From Arcicella gelida (GTDB taxonomy: Bacteria > Bacteroidota > Bacteroidia > Cytophagales > Spirosomataceae): 64,000 nt of DNA. Below the pieces are notes generated by a model. That model worked only from the letters and a program-made list of their open reading frames with translations, was not told the DNA's origin and did not search any database. The DNA lies in contig NZ_JAYGIL010000027.1 in the NCBI RefSeq assembly GCF_034931025.1, forward strand, positions 1-64,000. Direction: 5' to 3'. Shown in pieces: positions 44,860-53,354 of the stretch (the first letter of the stretch is position 1; the number at the start of each line of letters is the position of its first letter). The position numbers and the translations under genes are program-made.

Positions 44860-44913
44860 CGTAACACGGGTTTCCAACTCGTGTATTTATTACGGGTTGA
44901 AAACCCGTGTTAA
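44860..44913. repeat. REP pair (REPIN) a, family A
   Basis: Two inverted copies: CACGGGTTTCCAACTCGTG (44865-44883) and ACGGGTTGAAAACCCGT (44892-44908), each itself a hairpin, with outer GTAACAC/GTGTTAA flanks matching. Ends 3 bp before the RAYT stop codon. Confidence 0.85.
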
Positions 44914-44915
44914 GG

Positions 44916-45557
44916 CTACATGATGTCATTATAAATCTCTTTGATATACGACCATTTCCAATCTTTCTTAGCTTTACATAAACCTGCTTTTACTGGATTG
45001 TTTAGTACGTAGTTCAAAATTCTATGCAGTTCATCACGGTCACGAATAAGTCTGTCATAACTTTCTTCTTGCCAAAAAGGGCTATGCTTTTCTAAGATTT
45101 TATTACACTCAAAACCTGAAAAACGTTTAATTGAGTGCATATAATCTTCTAAGTAGAAAGGCGAATCAATTTCTGTTTCATCGTATAACCTTACCACAAT
45201 ATGTACATGATTAGACATGATACAATAAGCATAAAGCTCTATTTTTTTATTGTCCCAAAAGTGTAAAGCTTTTGCTACAATCTTAGCAAAAGCATCATCT
45301 TTTAAGTAATGATTTCCCTCTTGATAAGAATCATAAAATTTATCTCTCTTCCCAAAATCACGTCTGCCAAGTTTATCTAAGTCTGCAATTCTATTATTTG
45401 ATGTTTGTATAATCTTTGCTTTCTCTTGGGCATACTCTTCTTTCCTGCGGTCGGATACTGCTTTAGGAATACTTCCATGAAGATTATAGGTGACAAAAAA
45501 TATACCGCCAAGCGGTTGTAAATGGGGTAAATTTCTTCTGTAAAACTGCTTTTTCAT
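44916..45557 (-). CDS. REP-associated tyrosine transposase (RAYT, Y1_Tnp)
   Basis: A 213-residue single-strand nuclease of the HUH/Y1 class related to IS200 transposases. The HUH motif is seen in CIMSNHVHIVV (His117, His119) and the catalytic tyrosine in LNYVLNNPVKAGL (Tyr183). RAYTs act on REP hairpins but are usually single-copy, non-jumping genes. It is flanked on both sides by inverted REP pairs of one family, the typical setting. No IS200 ends with subterminal cleavage sites are recognisable. Intact. Confidence 0.88.
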   Translation of the reverse strand: MKKQFYRRNLPHLQPLGGIFFVTYNLHGSIPKAVSDRRKEEYAQEKAKIIQTSNNRIADLDKLGRRDFGKRDKFYDSYQEGNHYLKDDAFAKIVAKALHFWDNKKIELYAYCIMSNHVHIVVRLYDETEIDSPFYLEDYMHSIKRFSGFECNKILEKHSPFWQEESYDRLIRDRDELHRILNYVLNNPVKAGLCKAKKDWKWSYIKEIYNDIM

Positions 45558-45579
45558 ATTTGTAGATGGTTTTATATTT

Positions 45580-45666
45580 CCGTAGCACGAGTTTTCAACT
45601 CGTATTTTTTTGTTGAAGGGTTGGAAACCCGTGCTACGGTTCTGTATTATGAGTTTTCAACTTGTA
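45580..45666. repeat. REP pair (REPIN) b plus a partial third copy, family A
   Basis: GTAGCACGAGTTTTCAACTC begins at 45582 and its inverted partner GGGTTGGAAACCCGTGCTAC ends at 45637, with CCG/CGG extending both ends. A partial copy (ATGAGTTTTCAACTTGT) follows at about 45648. It lies 22 bp upstream of the RAYT start. Confidence 0.85.
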
Positions 45667-45694
45667 CAAAACAACAAGATAAGTTTCGTATTTT

Positions 45695-45946
45695 ACATTA
45701 AGTCTATTTCGTTTTGACTTATTGTTATTTCATTTTACGTTAAGCTTATTTTGTTTTGCCTTATTGCCATTTTATTTTACGTTAAGTCTATTTTGTTTTG
45801 CCTTATTGCCATTTTATTTTACGTTAAGTCTATTTTGTTTTGTCTTATTACCATTTTATTTTACGTTAAGCCTATTTCATTTTGCTTTATTATCATTTCA
45901 TTTTACGTTAAGCCTGTTTTGTTTATTAATATTTTCATTACCAGTA
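45695..45946 (+). repeat. 42-bp tandem-repeat array 2 (6 copies)
   Basis: Units begin at 45695, 45737, 45779, 45821, 45863 and 45905 (the last decays in its second half), an exact 42-bp period without indels. Conserved parts are ACGTTAAG and CATTTTATTTT-like blocks. The variation is spread over four short blocks. Two overlapping frames stay open through the array and encode Phe/Leu-rich 14-residue repeats, which looks fortuitous. Ends about 105 bp before the second 234-aa gene. Confidence 0.93.
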
Positions 45947-46029
45947 GATTGAGCGAAATATTTATGTGCATTTTGAGTTAGATATATTCATTTTTTCGAT
46001 ATTTTTATTCAAAAATTTATCAATCTGTT

Positions 46030-46050
46030 CACCTTTAAATAAATCTACTC
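46030..46050 (+). promoter_or_regulatory. Conserved leader element before the 234-aa protein, copy 2
   Basis: Begins CACCTTTAAAT and ends at the base before the ATG, the same distance as in copy 1. 17 of 21 positions match. Confidence 0.55.
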
Positions 46051-46755
46051 ATGGCATCTACTACAGAAGCAACCTTCGGGGCTAAAGTTGCTAATGCAAC
46101 TACAATTTCCACACACTTAAAAAGTTTTGTTGGCTATCTTGCCCCCACAGCCGAGACCAGTATTGAACAATACGACTTACTGATTGAATCTATCAAAACT
46201 GTCAATGCTGATGCTGTTCATAGAAAAGCAAATTATTCTGCTGCTGTGGAAACAAGGCTCAAGCATTTTTCAAAAGAAGCCTCTTCGGTTGAGAAAATGA
46301 TGAGTCCTATCTTGGCAACAGTTAGAGCTAAACTCGGAAAAAATGCAAAGGAAGTATCAGACATCACATCGATTGTTGTTAAAATTAGAGGTAATAATAG
46401 AGCAAAAGTAAAAACGTCGGATAAGGAAAAAAGTATCAGTCAATCGGAGCAATCTTACGGAAGTAAAACACAGCATTTTGTGGATATTGTGAATATATTA
46501 ATCAGTTTAGGTACTAATTACAGTCCCGCAAACGACTTAGTAAAAGTAACAAATCTTCAGGCGAAAATTACAGCCATCAATACCGCAAATAATATTGTAT
46601 CAAGTACTTATGGATTGCTAAAAGTAAGTGCAGATTTACGAAATACTCAATTTGAACAGCTTTCTGAAATCACCCAACGTATCAAAGAATCTGTGAAAAG
46701 TCAATATGGAGTTAGTTCTGTAGAATATAAATTAATTAAAGGGTTGAAGGTTTGA
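46051..46755 (+). CDS. 234-aa helical protein linked to a 42-bp array, copy 2
   Basis: Same length and layout as the product at 16684-17388, with about 65% identity by hand count and no gaps. No signal peptide, membrane span, Cys or Trp. Conservation is highest at the two ends and in SPILATVRA, SYGSKTQ and TQRIKESVKSQYG. The region around residues 48-60 and the stretch near 120 differ most, consistent with surface loops. It lies between REP pairs, with its own 42-bp array upstream and a decayed REP-like sequence directly downstream. Function unknown. Confidence 0.8.
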   Translation: MASTTEATFGAKVANATTISTHLKSFVGYLAPTAETSIEQYDLLIESIKTVNADAVHRKANYSAAVETRLKHFSKEASSVEKMMSPILATVRAKLGKNAKEVSDITSIVVKIRGNNRAKVKTSDKEKSISQSEQSYGSKTQHFVDIVNILISLGTNYSPANDLVKVTNLQAKITAINTANNIVSSTYGLLKVSADLRNTQFEQLSEITQRIKESVKSQYGVSSVEYKLIKGLKV

Positions 46756-46761
46756 ATTGTA

Positions 46762-46900
46762 GCATGAGTTGAAAACTTCTGTAAAACGAGTTTTCAACTC
46801 GTATTTTTTTTATTGACGGGTTGGAAACCCGTACTACGGTTCTGTATTATGAGTTTTCAACTCGTCTTTGTTTTTTTACGGGTTGGAAACCCGTTTTACC
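46762..46900. repeat. REP pairs c and d, family A, reaching into the nuoD stop
   Basis: A decayed copy (ATGAGTTGAAAACTTCTG) is followed by ACGAGTTTTCAACTCGT paired with ACGGGTTGGAAACCCGT, then a further pair GAGTTTTCAACTCGT and ACGGGTTGGAAACCCGT. The last copy's tail overlaps the nuoD stop codon (46896-46898). Confidence 0.8.
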
Positions 46901-48104
46901 TATCTACTTCGCCCATTACTAAATCCATTGAGCCAATGATGGCTACTAAATCCGCCAACATTGCTCCACGACTTATTTCTGGAATGATTGATAAATTATG
47001 TAACGAACAAGCTCTGGCTTTTAAACGTACAGGAATATCCGAACGTCCGTCGGTGCGGAAAAAGAAGCCTAATTCTCCTTTGGGGTTTTCGGCACGAGCA
47101 TATAAATCCATCGCCTGTGGACGAATCTTTTTTGGGACTAAAGCTTGTGGATTGAATTCGGTAGTACGTTTATGGTCATTGGTGAGTTGAATTAAACATT
47201 GTTCGATAATCTTGATAGATTCATCGCATTCTAATACTCTAACATAATTTCTATCCCAACAATCGCCCACTGTTCCCATTTCGCCTTTGCCCACTGGAAT
47301 ATCAAAATCTAATTCTGGATAAACAGAATAGCCATCTACTTTACGTAAATCAACTTTTAGTCCCGAACCTCTAAGTACTGGACCAGTACAACCATAATTA
47401 ATTGCCAAAGCCATTGGTAATACGCCAACATTGGCTGTTCTTTGAATGAAGATTTTGTTTTCGATAATCAACTCTCTCAGCTCAACCATTTTAGGTTTTA
47501 AGTAATTGATAAATTCTGTACAACGTTCTTCAAAACCAACGGGTAAATCATAAAACAAACCACCTACCCAAATATAATTATAGAGCATTCTTGCTCCTGT
47601 AATCCATTCTAATAACCGTTGAATATGCTCACGGTCACGCATTACCCACAAGAATGCGGTATATGCACCAATATCTAAACCATAAGTACCCACAGCAACA
47701 AAGTGCGAAGCCAAACGATTTAATTCTGCCACCAAAACACGAATATATTCAATACGTTTGGGAAGTTTTCCTTCTAAATCCAAGAGTTTTTCCACACCCA
47801 TTACATAAGCGTGTTCTGAATTCATGGCTGCTAAATAGTCCATTCTATCCACATAGGGTATGATTTGATTGAATGGTAAAGATTCAGCATGTTTTTCAAA
47901 ACAACGATGTAAATAACCCAAATGTGGCACAACATCCACTACCAATTCACCATCAGAAACCACTTCCATTCTCAAAACACCATGCGTTGATGGATGCTGA
48001 GGACCAAGTGATAAAATCATTTCTTCCGATTTCAAATCCTTTAACTGATGTTTGTTAGGATCAGAGAGTCGAAAGTTTTCGGGTTTATATTGATATTGAA
48101 TCAT
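46896..48104 (-). CDS. nuoD: NADH-quinone oxidoreductase subunit D
   Basis: The 49-kDa-type subunit of respiratory complex I, part of the quinone-binding peripheral arm. The 402-residue protein shows LSLGPQHPSTHGVLRMEV at about residue 31, PYVDRMDYLAAMNSEHAYV, and ends SMDLVMGEVDR as in other NuoD proteins, so it looks complete. Unexpectedly no other nuo gene adjoins. Repeats flank it on both sides. Confidence 0.95.
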   Translation of the reverse strand: MIQYQYKPENFRLSDPNKHQLKDLKSEEMILSLGPQHPSTHGVLRMEVVSDGELVVDVVPHLGYLHRCFEKHAESLPFNQIIPYVDRMDYLAAMNSEHAYVMGVEKLLDLEGKLPKRIEYIRVLVAELNRLASHFVAVGTYGLDIGAYTAFLWVMRDREHIQRLLEWITGARMLYNYIWVGGLFYDLPVGFEERCTEFINYLKPKMVELRELIIENKIFIQRTANVGVLPMALAINYGCTGPVLRGSGLKVDLRKVDGYSVYPELDFDIPVGKGEMGTVGDCWDRNYVRVLECDESIKIIEQCLIQLTNDHKRTTEFNPQALVPKKIRPQAMDLYARAENPKGELGFFFRTDGRSDIPVRLKARACSLHNLSIIPEISRGAMLADLVAIIGSMDLVMGEVDR

Positions 48105-48350
48105 GTTGAGTTTGGAGTTTTGAATGCTGACTGAGGAGCTTTTTTGAGTGTTGAATGTTGAGTTGTGAGTGAGGAGTTTTTTTTGAGTTTTGAGTTGTGA
48201 ATGTTGAGGGAGGAACTTTTTGAGTGATGAATATTGATTACTGAGTGAGGAGTGATATTCTTATTCAAAAGTTAAAAACTCCTCCCTCAACATTCACAAC
48301 TCAGCACTCACATCACTCCTCATTCAACACTCAACACTCCAAACTCAAGA
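48105..48350. repeat. Intergenic TGAG/CTCA repeat with a perfect 24-bp inverted repeat
   Basis: The left half is TGAG-rich and the right half CTCA-rich. TGAGTTGTGAATGTTGAGGG (48191, continuing AGGA) is perfectly complementary to a 24-bp arm at 48280-48303. Outer copies around 48115 and 48335 also pair. No gene. A similar CTCA-type stretch lies at about 2618-2645. Confidence 0.8.
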
Positions 48351-48905
48351 CTATGGTTTGAATTTCTCGTAAACTTCTTTGCCTGTTGCTGGGTCTTTCC
48401 CCCAAAGTTCTACATATACCACCGACGGCATCATGCCGCTTTCGTCAACTTTTACAAATACTTTTTTAAGAATTTGCATTTTCCCGTTAATTGGGAATAA
48501 TGCTACTGGTTCGCCTTGAGGTGTAATTTTTACGACAAACTTTCTTTTGCGATATGCCAAAAAGTGTCCGTCATAACTTTCTTTTTCGGTAGCAACTTCT
48601 TTGGTATATAAACCATAAGCAAGTGTACGTTGAATATTGGTCAATTCTTGTTTTCGCCCACCTTCATTATATTTTATCCAATAAGTATGTACTGGATTTT
48701 TGGGATTTAGTTTTTTATCTGCCGTCAGGTTGGCATCATAAATAACCGTATTTGAATTAGAACTTCGCTGAATATAAAATAAACTAATATTCGTTTCAGG
48801 AGGCGTTGGGAAGACATCGGTTGAAGGAGTTGTCTTATTTTTTTGAGCTAAACTATTGAATACAAATAGAATAGAGAGGATAATGATTGTTTTTGAAAAT
48901 CGCAT
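48351..48905 (-). CDS. DUF4833 exported protein
   Basis: A 184-residue protein with a signal peptide ending NSLAQ. The conserved body has NISLFYIQRSSNSNTVIYDAN, NPKNPVHTYWIKYNEGG and ends VYVELWGKDPATGKEVYEKF. This matches the uncharacterised DUF4833 family of Bacteroidota. Location periplasm or cell surface. Role unknown. It is upstream of nuoD but separated by the large inverted repeat. Confidence 0.75.
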   Translation of the reverse strand: MRFSKTIIILSILFVFNSLAQKNKTTPSTDVFPTPPETNISLFYIQRSSNSNTVIYDANLTADKKLNPKNPVHTYWIKYNEGGRKQELTNIQRTLAYGLYTKEVATEKESYDGHFLAYRKRKFVVKITPQGEPVALFPINGKMQILKKVFVKVDESGMMPSVVYVELWGKDPATGKEVYEKFKP

Positions 48906-49288
48906 TAGTAAAGATATTGTTTCCTCTAATTTTCAATTTACACATCAGAGGACAAGCAGTTAAAATGTCTTGTTGATTGCTTTTATCCAATTTATTTTCT
49001 TTTAAAAAGAGCTTTTGTCATTGGAAGGCTCAAAGGTAACAAAGCTTATCAAGATTTTTGTTCCTTAAAAGGTATTTTGCATAATTTTCTACGAAGGTAT
49101 TTCAATTTTATTGTTTGAAAAATACTTAAATGAGTAAACGGTTATTTATTCAAAAAGATGCTTAGATAAAGGCTTCATCATAATTGTAATTTTGTATTTT
49201 TAACAGATTCATTTGCGAACGACAATCGTCATCAATAATTCATCTAAATTTGTAAATACAGAATAAGTATTACCTCAAATATAAAATC
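48906..49288. other. Intergenic region before the two-component pair
   Basis: About 380 bp, AT-rich, between divergent genes. No ORF or strong hairpin. It contains TAATTTTG at 49187-49194, a -7-like box for the response regulator, without a clear -33 partner. Confidence 0.5.
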
Positions 49289-49969
49289 ATGAACATTCTC
49301 ATTATTGAAGACGACGAAAGGATTGCCTCTTTGGTAAAACGAGGATTAGAAGAAAACGATTATAGCGTTACACTTGCCTACGATGGCATGATGGGGCGAA
49401 AACTGGCTTTACAAAATGATTATGACTTAATCATCACGGATATAATTTTGCCGAAACTCAACGGTTTAGAACTTTGTAAAGATATTCGTTCAGCCAAGCC
49501 AGAGACTTTAATTATTATGCTTACTGCTTTGGGAACAACCGACGATAAAGTAGAAGGCTTTGATGCTGGAGCAGACGATTATTTGGTAAAACCTTTTGAT
49601 TTCAGAGAATTGCACGTGCGTATTCGGGCTTTAATGAAACGCAATAATGGCAAGACAAACCATCAAGGATTTATCTTGAAATATGATAATTTAGAATTGA
49701 ACAACCAGACAAAAACTGTAAGTCGTTCAGGAATTGATATTAATTTAACACCCAAGGAATTTAAACTACTAGAATACATGATGCAAAATGCAGAAAGAAT
49801 TCTGAGTAGAACTGAAATCGCTGATAAAGTTTGGGATACACATTTTGATACAGGTACTAATTTTATTGATGTGTATATCAATTACTTACGCAAAAAAATT
49901 GATAAAGATTTTGAACCTAAACTCATTCATACAAAATCTGGAATGGGTTTTATCTTTAAGGCAGAATGA
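49289..49969 (+). CDS. OmpR/PhoB-family response regulator
   Basis: A 226-residue DNA-binding response regulator. The receiver domain (1-120) has the phospho-acceptor Asp51 in LIITDIILPKLNG, the acidic pair EDD near residue 7 and the Lys in VKPFDFRELHVR. The C-terminal winged helix (about 128-224) has LTPKEFKLLEYMMQNA and VYINYLRKKID. Overlaps the kinase gene by 4 bp, so they are co-translated. Target genes are not visible. The nearby exported-protein genes are candidates only. Confidence 0.95.
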   Translation: MNILIIEDDERIASLVKRGLEENDYSVTLAYDGMMGRKLALQNDYDLIITDIILPKLNGLELCKDIRSAKPETLIIMLTALGTTDDKVEGFDAGADDYLVKPFDFRELHVRIRALMKRNNGKTNHQGFILKYDNLELNNQTKTVSRSGIDINLTPKEFKLLEYMMQNAERILSRTEIADKVWDTHFDTGTNFIDVYINYLRKKIDKDFEPKLIHTKSGMGFIFKAE

Positions 49970-51333
49970 CGATCAGAGAAAAACTAAGTTTACTTTTTAC
50001 TTTAATTACCGCAGCTATCTTGATGATTTTTGCTGCTTTAGTCTATTATTCTGCTTATCAAAATCGTGAAACAGAGTTTTACAATCGCTTAAAAAAAGAA
50101 GGAATTACGAAAGCCAATCTTTTTTTTACGGCGAAAGTAGATTCAAAAACACTACAAACGATTTACAAAAATAACCGTGAAACTATCAATGAAGTAGAAG
50201 TAGCAATTTATGACCCCAACTTCAAATTACGCTACCATGATGCTTTAGATATTGATTTTGTGAAGGAAACCAAGCAAATGATTGATGAAGTAAAGCAAAA
50301 AAACGAAGTGCGTTTTTATCAAGATAATTGGCAAGTAGTAGGTTTACTTTTTAGTATTGAAGGAGAAAAACATATTGTGATGGCTGCCGCTTATGACCAA
50401 TTTGGCTATAAAAAATTAGAGAATCTTAGAAATACCATTCTGATTATTTTCATTGCTTCCATCATTCTAATTTATGCGGCAGGTCGATTTTTTTCTAAAA
50501 AAGCACTGTCGCCCGTGACGGTCATTGTGAATAAAGTAAAGAAAATTACGGCTTCAAACCTAGATTTACGCTTGAACAATACAGAAGGAAGAGATGAATT
50601 AGCTGAATTATCAAGTACTTTCAATGAGATGCTCGACCGTTTGGAAAAATCGTTTGATGCCCAAAAACAATTTGTCTCAAACATTTCGCACGAGCTGAGA
50701 ACGCCTCTTGCGTCGATGATTACTGAGTTGGAACTTTCAACACATAAAGAGAGAAGTATTTCGGAGTATCAAAGCGTTATTCAAAACACTTTAGCAGATG
50801 CCCAAAAACTCGCTCGACTTGCCACCAGTTTATTAGATTTTGCCAAAGCGAGCTATGACCCTTCTGAGATTTCATTCAGGGAAACTCGTTTAGACGAAGT
50901 ACTTTTAGACGCTCGCCACCAAGTACAACGCCAAAATCCAACTTACTTAGTGGATATAATTTATGAAAATGAAGTTGAAAATGACGAAGAGCTTTCAATG
51001 AATGGCAACGAATATTTATTAAAAGTAGCGTTTGCGAATTTGATTGAGAACGCCTGTAAGTTTTCAGACAATAAAAAATGTGTTATTTCAATTGCGGTTC
51101 AGCAACAAAAAATAACGCTGGGCTTTACAGATGAAGGAATTGGTATTTGTGAAGAAGAAATCGCTCAAATTTTTACTCCTTTTTTCAGAGGAACAAACAA
51201 AAAATATACTGACGGAAACGGTATAGGTCTTTCGCTTACACAAAAGATTGTCAAGCTACATCATGGTGAAATTTCTGTGAAATCTGAGATTAGTAAAGGC
51301 ACAAAATTTAGTTTGATATTTGAACATTTGTAG
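49966..51333 (+). CDS. Sensor histidine kinase
   Basis: A 455-residue membrane kinase. Two spans (about 9-30 and 156-174) enclose a periplasmic sensor of about 125 residues. Then come HAMP (about 178-230), the phospho-acceptor His242 in FVSNISHELRTPLASM, and the ATPase domain with N box LIENACKFSDN and GNGIGLSLTQKI. Pairs with the response regulator before it. The signal is unknown. Confidence 0.94.
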   Translation: MTIREKLSLLFTLITAAILMIFAALVYYSAYQNRETEFYNRLKKEGITKANLFFTAKVDSKTLQTIYKNNRETINEVEVAIYDPNFKLRYHDALDIDFVKETKQMIDEVKQKNEVRFYQDNWQVVGLLFSIEGEKHIVMAAAYDQFGYKKLENLRNTILIIFIASIILIYAAGRFFSKKALSPVTVIVNKVKKITASNLDLRLNNTEGRDELAELSSTFNEMLDRLEKSFDAQKQFVSNISHELRTPLASMITELELSTHKERSISEYQSVIQNTLADAQKLARLATSLLDFAKASYDPSEISFRETRLDEVLLDARHQVQRQNPTYLVDIIYENEVENDEELSMNGNEYLLKVAFANLIENACKFSDNKKCVISIAVQQQKITLGFTDEGIGICEEEIAQIFTPFFRGTNKKYTDGNGIGLSLTQKIVKLHHGEISVKSEISKGTKFSLIFEHL

Positions 51334-51379
51334 TAAACCTAAATGCTTTTTTTGAGTAAATTTTTAGCGTTAAAAACCG

Positions 51380-51991
51380 CTAAAAATTTACTCCCAATCT
51401 AACAACCATTCTATTTAACTCATACTCTTTCGTAGTGGAAGAAGGATATTCTGGCGTTCCCGAAGTCGTTACTGTTTTGAAGGCATTGTGTTTATAACCA
51501 ACACTTAATATAAAGTTTGCCTGCCCACCAGTAGGAATTAATAAGCCAAGCACTGGACTAAGTGCTAAACCTCCAGTAGCTGTCTGATTATCGGATGCGT
51601 CATCATTCAACCAAGTAAAGCCATAGCCAGCGTCAACACCAATGTAGGGTTTTACTTTTTTAGTATTTGATTTTCCATAAGTATTTCTGATACCGACTGA
51701 TACTGGCACAATTTGCATAGCATTAAACCAATCAACACCAACAGTTACACCAGCCGAAAGCTTATCAAATATTTTATAGCCATTATAAGATTGAATCGTA
51801 AAATTTGTTCTGCCATCCACAGGCGTAGCATACGATAGTTGTGTAATTTGGTAGGATTTGCCAAACAAACCACCGAATTCAGTGTAATTGACGTACTTAT
51901 TTTGAAAGAAGCGTTCAATTTTACTTGTTTTTTCTTGAGCAAAACTTACTGAAAAAATGAAGCAAAACAATATAGTTAGTCTGTTTTTCAT
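51380..51991 (-). CDS. Putative outer-membrane beta-barrel protein
   Basis: A 203-residue protein with signal peptide (ending SVSFAQ). Alternating polar/hydrophobic strands fit a small beta-barrel (RTNFTIQSYNGYKIF, VKPYIGVDAGYGFTW, ANFILSVGYKHNAF), and the last residue is Phe (MVVRLGVNF), the usual barrel end. It is the last gene of the ECF-sigma operon, 15 bp after the LVIVD gene. Function unknown. Confidence 0.7.
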   Translation of the reverse strand: MKNRLTILFCFIFSVSFAQEKTSKIERFFQNKYVNYTEFGGLFGKSYQITQLSYATPVDGRTNFTIQSYNGYKIFDKLSAGVTVGVDWFNAMQIVPVSVGIRNTYGKSNTKKVKPYIGVDAGYGFTWLNDDASDNQTATGGLALSPVLGLLIPTGGQANFILSVGYKHNAFKTVTTSGTPEYPSSTTKEYELNRMVVRLGVNF

Positions 51992-52006
51992 ATTCTTTAA
52001 GGCTTA

Positions 52007-53299
52007 TTAGTTTTCTTTTTTGACCAATATTTTACTTAATAACTTTAGGTTATTGGCATCTCTGTAATCGTATTGATACAAACCATCTTTACCGATAAGC
52101 ATTAAAGTTCCATTCAGCGGAATTACATCAAAAGTATCCATGTCTTTGAAATGTTGAATTTGCTGAACATCCATAGGATTGCTAGCATTGAAGGTCTTCA
52201 AACCGCCTTTTCCTTCACAGATAAAAAGTTTTTTATTATCTATTCCCAAACCATAAGGACTTTCCATATTATATGATTTCTTCAAAACAGGCGTTGCAGG
52301 ATTCGAGACATCAATAACATCTAATTGATTAGCAATTGCAGCACCACAACGAGTAAAGTTATTCACCGAACGAAGTGTAACATAGGCGATATCATCTTCA
52401 ACCACTACGGGATCGCAAGCACGAACGTGGTCTAAACGAGATAAATAAGTAGGATTATTTGGATTTTCGTTATTCCAAATTTGCATGCCAGTCGTTGTTC
52501 CTAAGAATAATTTGTCTTTATAAGGAAAAATGGTTTCTATCCCAAACCCTAATTTAATAGAAGCATCTTTTACAGGTTTTTCAGGAATTGCCAAATTAAA
52601 AAGCTTCATTTCATCGTTAGTAACAGCGTATAAATGATTGTTCACGATGGCAAATCTTGCCGTAGAACCACCAACCCCAGCACCATTGGTTGCGGTAGCT
52701 TTATTACTACTTCCAGAATAAAAGCTTGATAGACTCCAAGAATCATACATCACAGGGTAATAATAAGGTCTTGGGTCGCAAGCTACTTCTTGAGTGGTGG
52801 TGTACCATTTCCATTTTGAATCATAAATGGTTTGATTATTTGCGTTATAACTCCAAGAAATTCCATCAGCAGTACCATAAGTAAATACTTCGTTAACTCT
52901 TGATACTTCTTTAATTGCAGTAGGATTACTAATATCGAAGGCAACGAAATCGGTATAACTATCCGCATAAAGGATATTTCCTTGAACAGCGATGTCAATA
53001 TTTCCTAATACTTGAACAAAAGCAATAGCTTTGGGTGCAGCAGGATTTGAATTGTCGATAATATGAAAACCTTTTTTTACTTCGTTGATAAACAGGTAAT
53101 TATCTTTCACGTAAATCTTTCCGGGATTCACTAAATCTTGTGGGGCTAGTGTTTTTACACTTGTTCTGAGTTCATTTAATGAAATCATCACTGATTCATA
53201 ACCTCTGTAAGTATTGGTTTCTACACATTTATCCTTACAAGAAGTAAAAGCAACCAACAAAACAAAGAATGTAACTGCTCTAAGTACAAGTTTTTTCAT
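52007..53299 (-). CDS. LVIVD-repeat lipoprotein
   Basis: A 430-residue surface or periplasmic lipoprotein. The signal ends in AFTSC (lipobox Cys about residue 21). The body is a beta-propeller of LVIVD-like repeats such as GFHIIDNSNPAAPKAIAFV, FVAFDISNPTAIKEVSRV and LDVIDVSNPATPVLKKSY. The family binds unknown ligands or partners. Part of the same-direction set behind an ECF sigma factor. Confidence 0.85.
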   Translation of the reverse strand: MKKLVLRAVTFFVLLVAFTSCKDKCVETNTYRGYESVMISLNELRTSVKTLAPQDLVNPGKIYVKDNYLFINEVKKGFHIIDNSNPAAPKAIAFVQVLGNIDIAVQGNILYADSYTDFVAFDISNPTAIKEVSRVNEVFTYGTADGISWSYNANNQTIYDSKWKWYTTTQEVACDPRPYYYPVMYDSWSLSSFYSGSSNKATATNGAGVGGSTARFAIVNNHLYAVTNDEMKLFNLAIPEKPVKDASIKLGFGIETIFPYKDKLFLGTTTGMQIWNNENPNNPTYLSRLDHVRACDPVVVEDDIAYVTLRSVNNFTRCGAAIANQLDVIDVSNPATPVLKKSYNMESPYGLGIDNKKLFICEGKGGLKTFNASNPMDVQQIQHFKDMDTFDVIPLNGTLMLIGKDGLYQYDYRDANNLKLLSKILVKKEN

Positions 53300-53354
53300 G
53301 ATTAATGTGCCTAAAAAGGCGTTTGGAGGTTAAACATTCTAACACGAATATTAT

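Noticed and set aside
44916..45557. Active IS200 insertion
   Set aside because: No IS200-like ends are seen; the gene lies between REP pairs, which fits a domesticated RAYT.
45722..45981. Phe/Leu-rich 76-aa proteins from array 2
   Set aside because: Overlapping frames of the same tandem DNA with no leader and low-complexity composition; the open frame follows from the 42-bp period.
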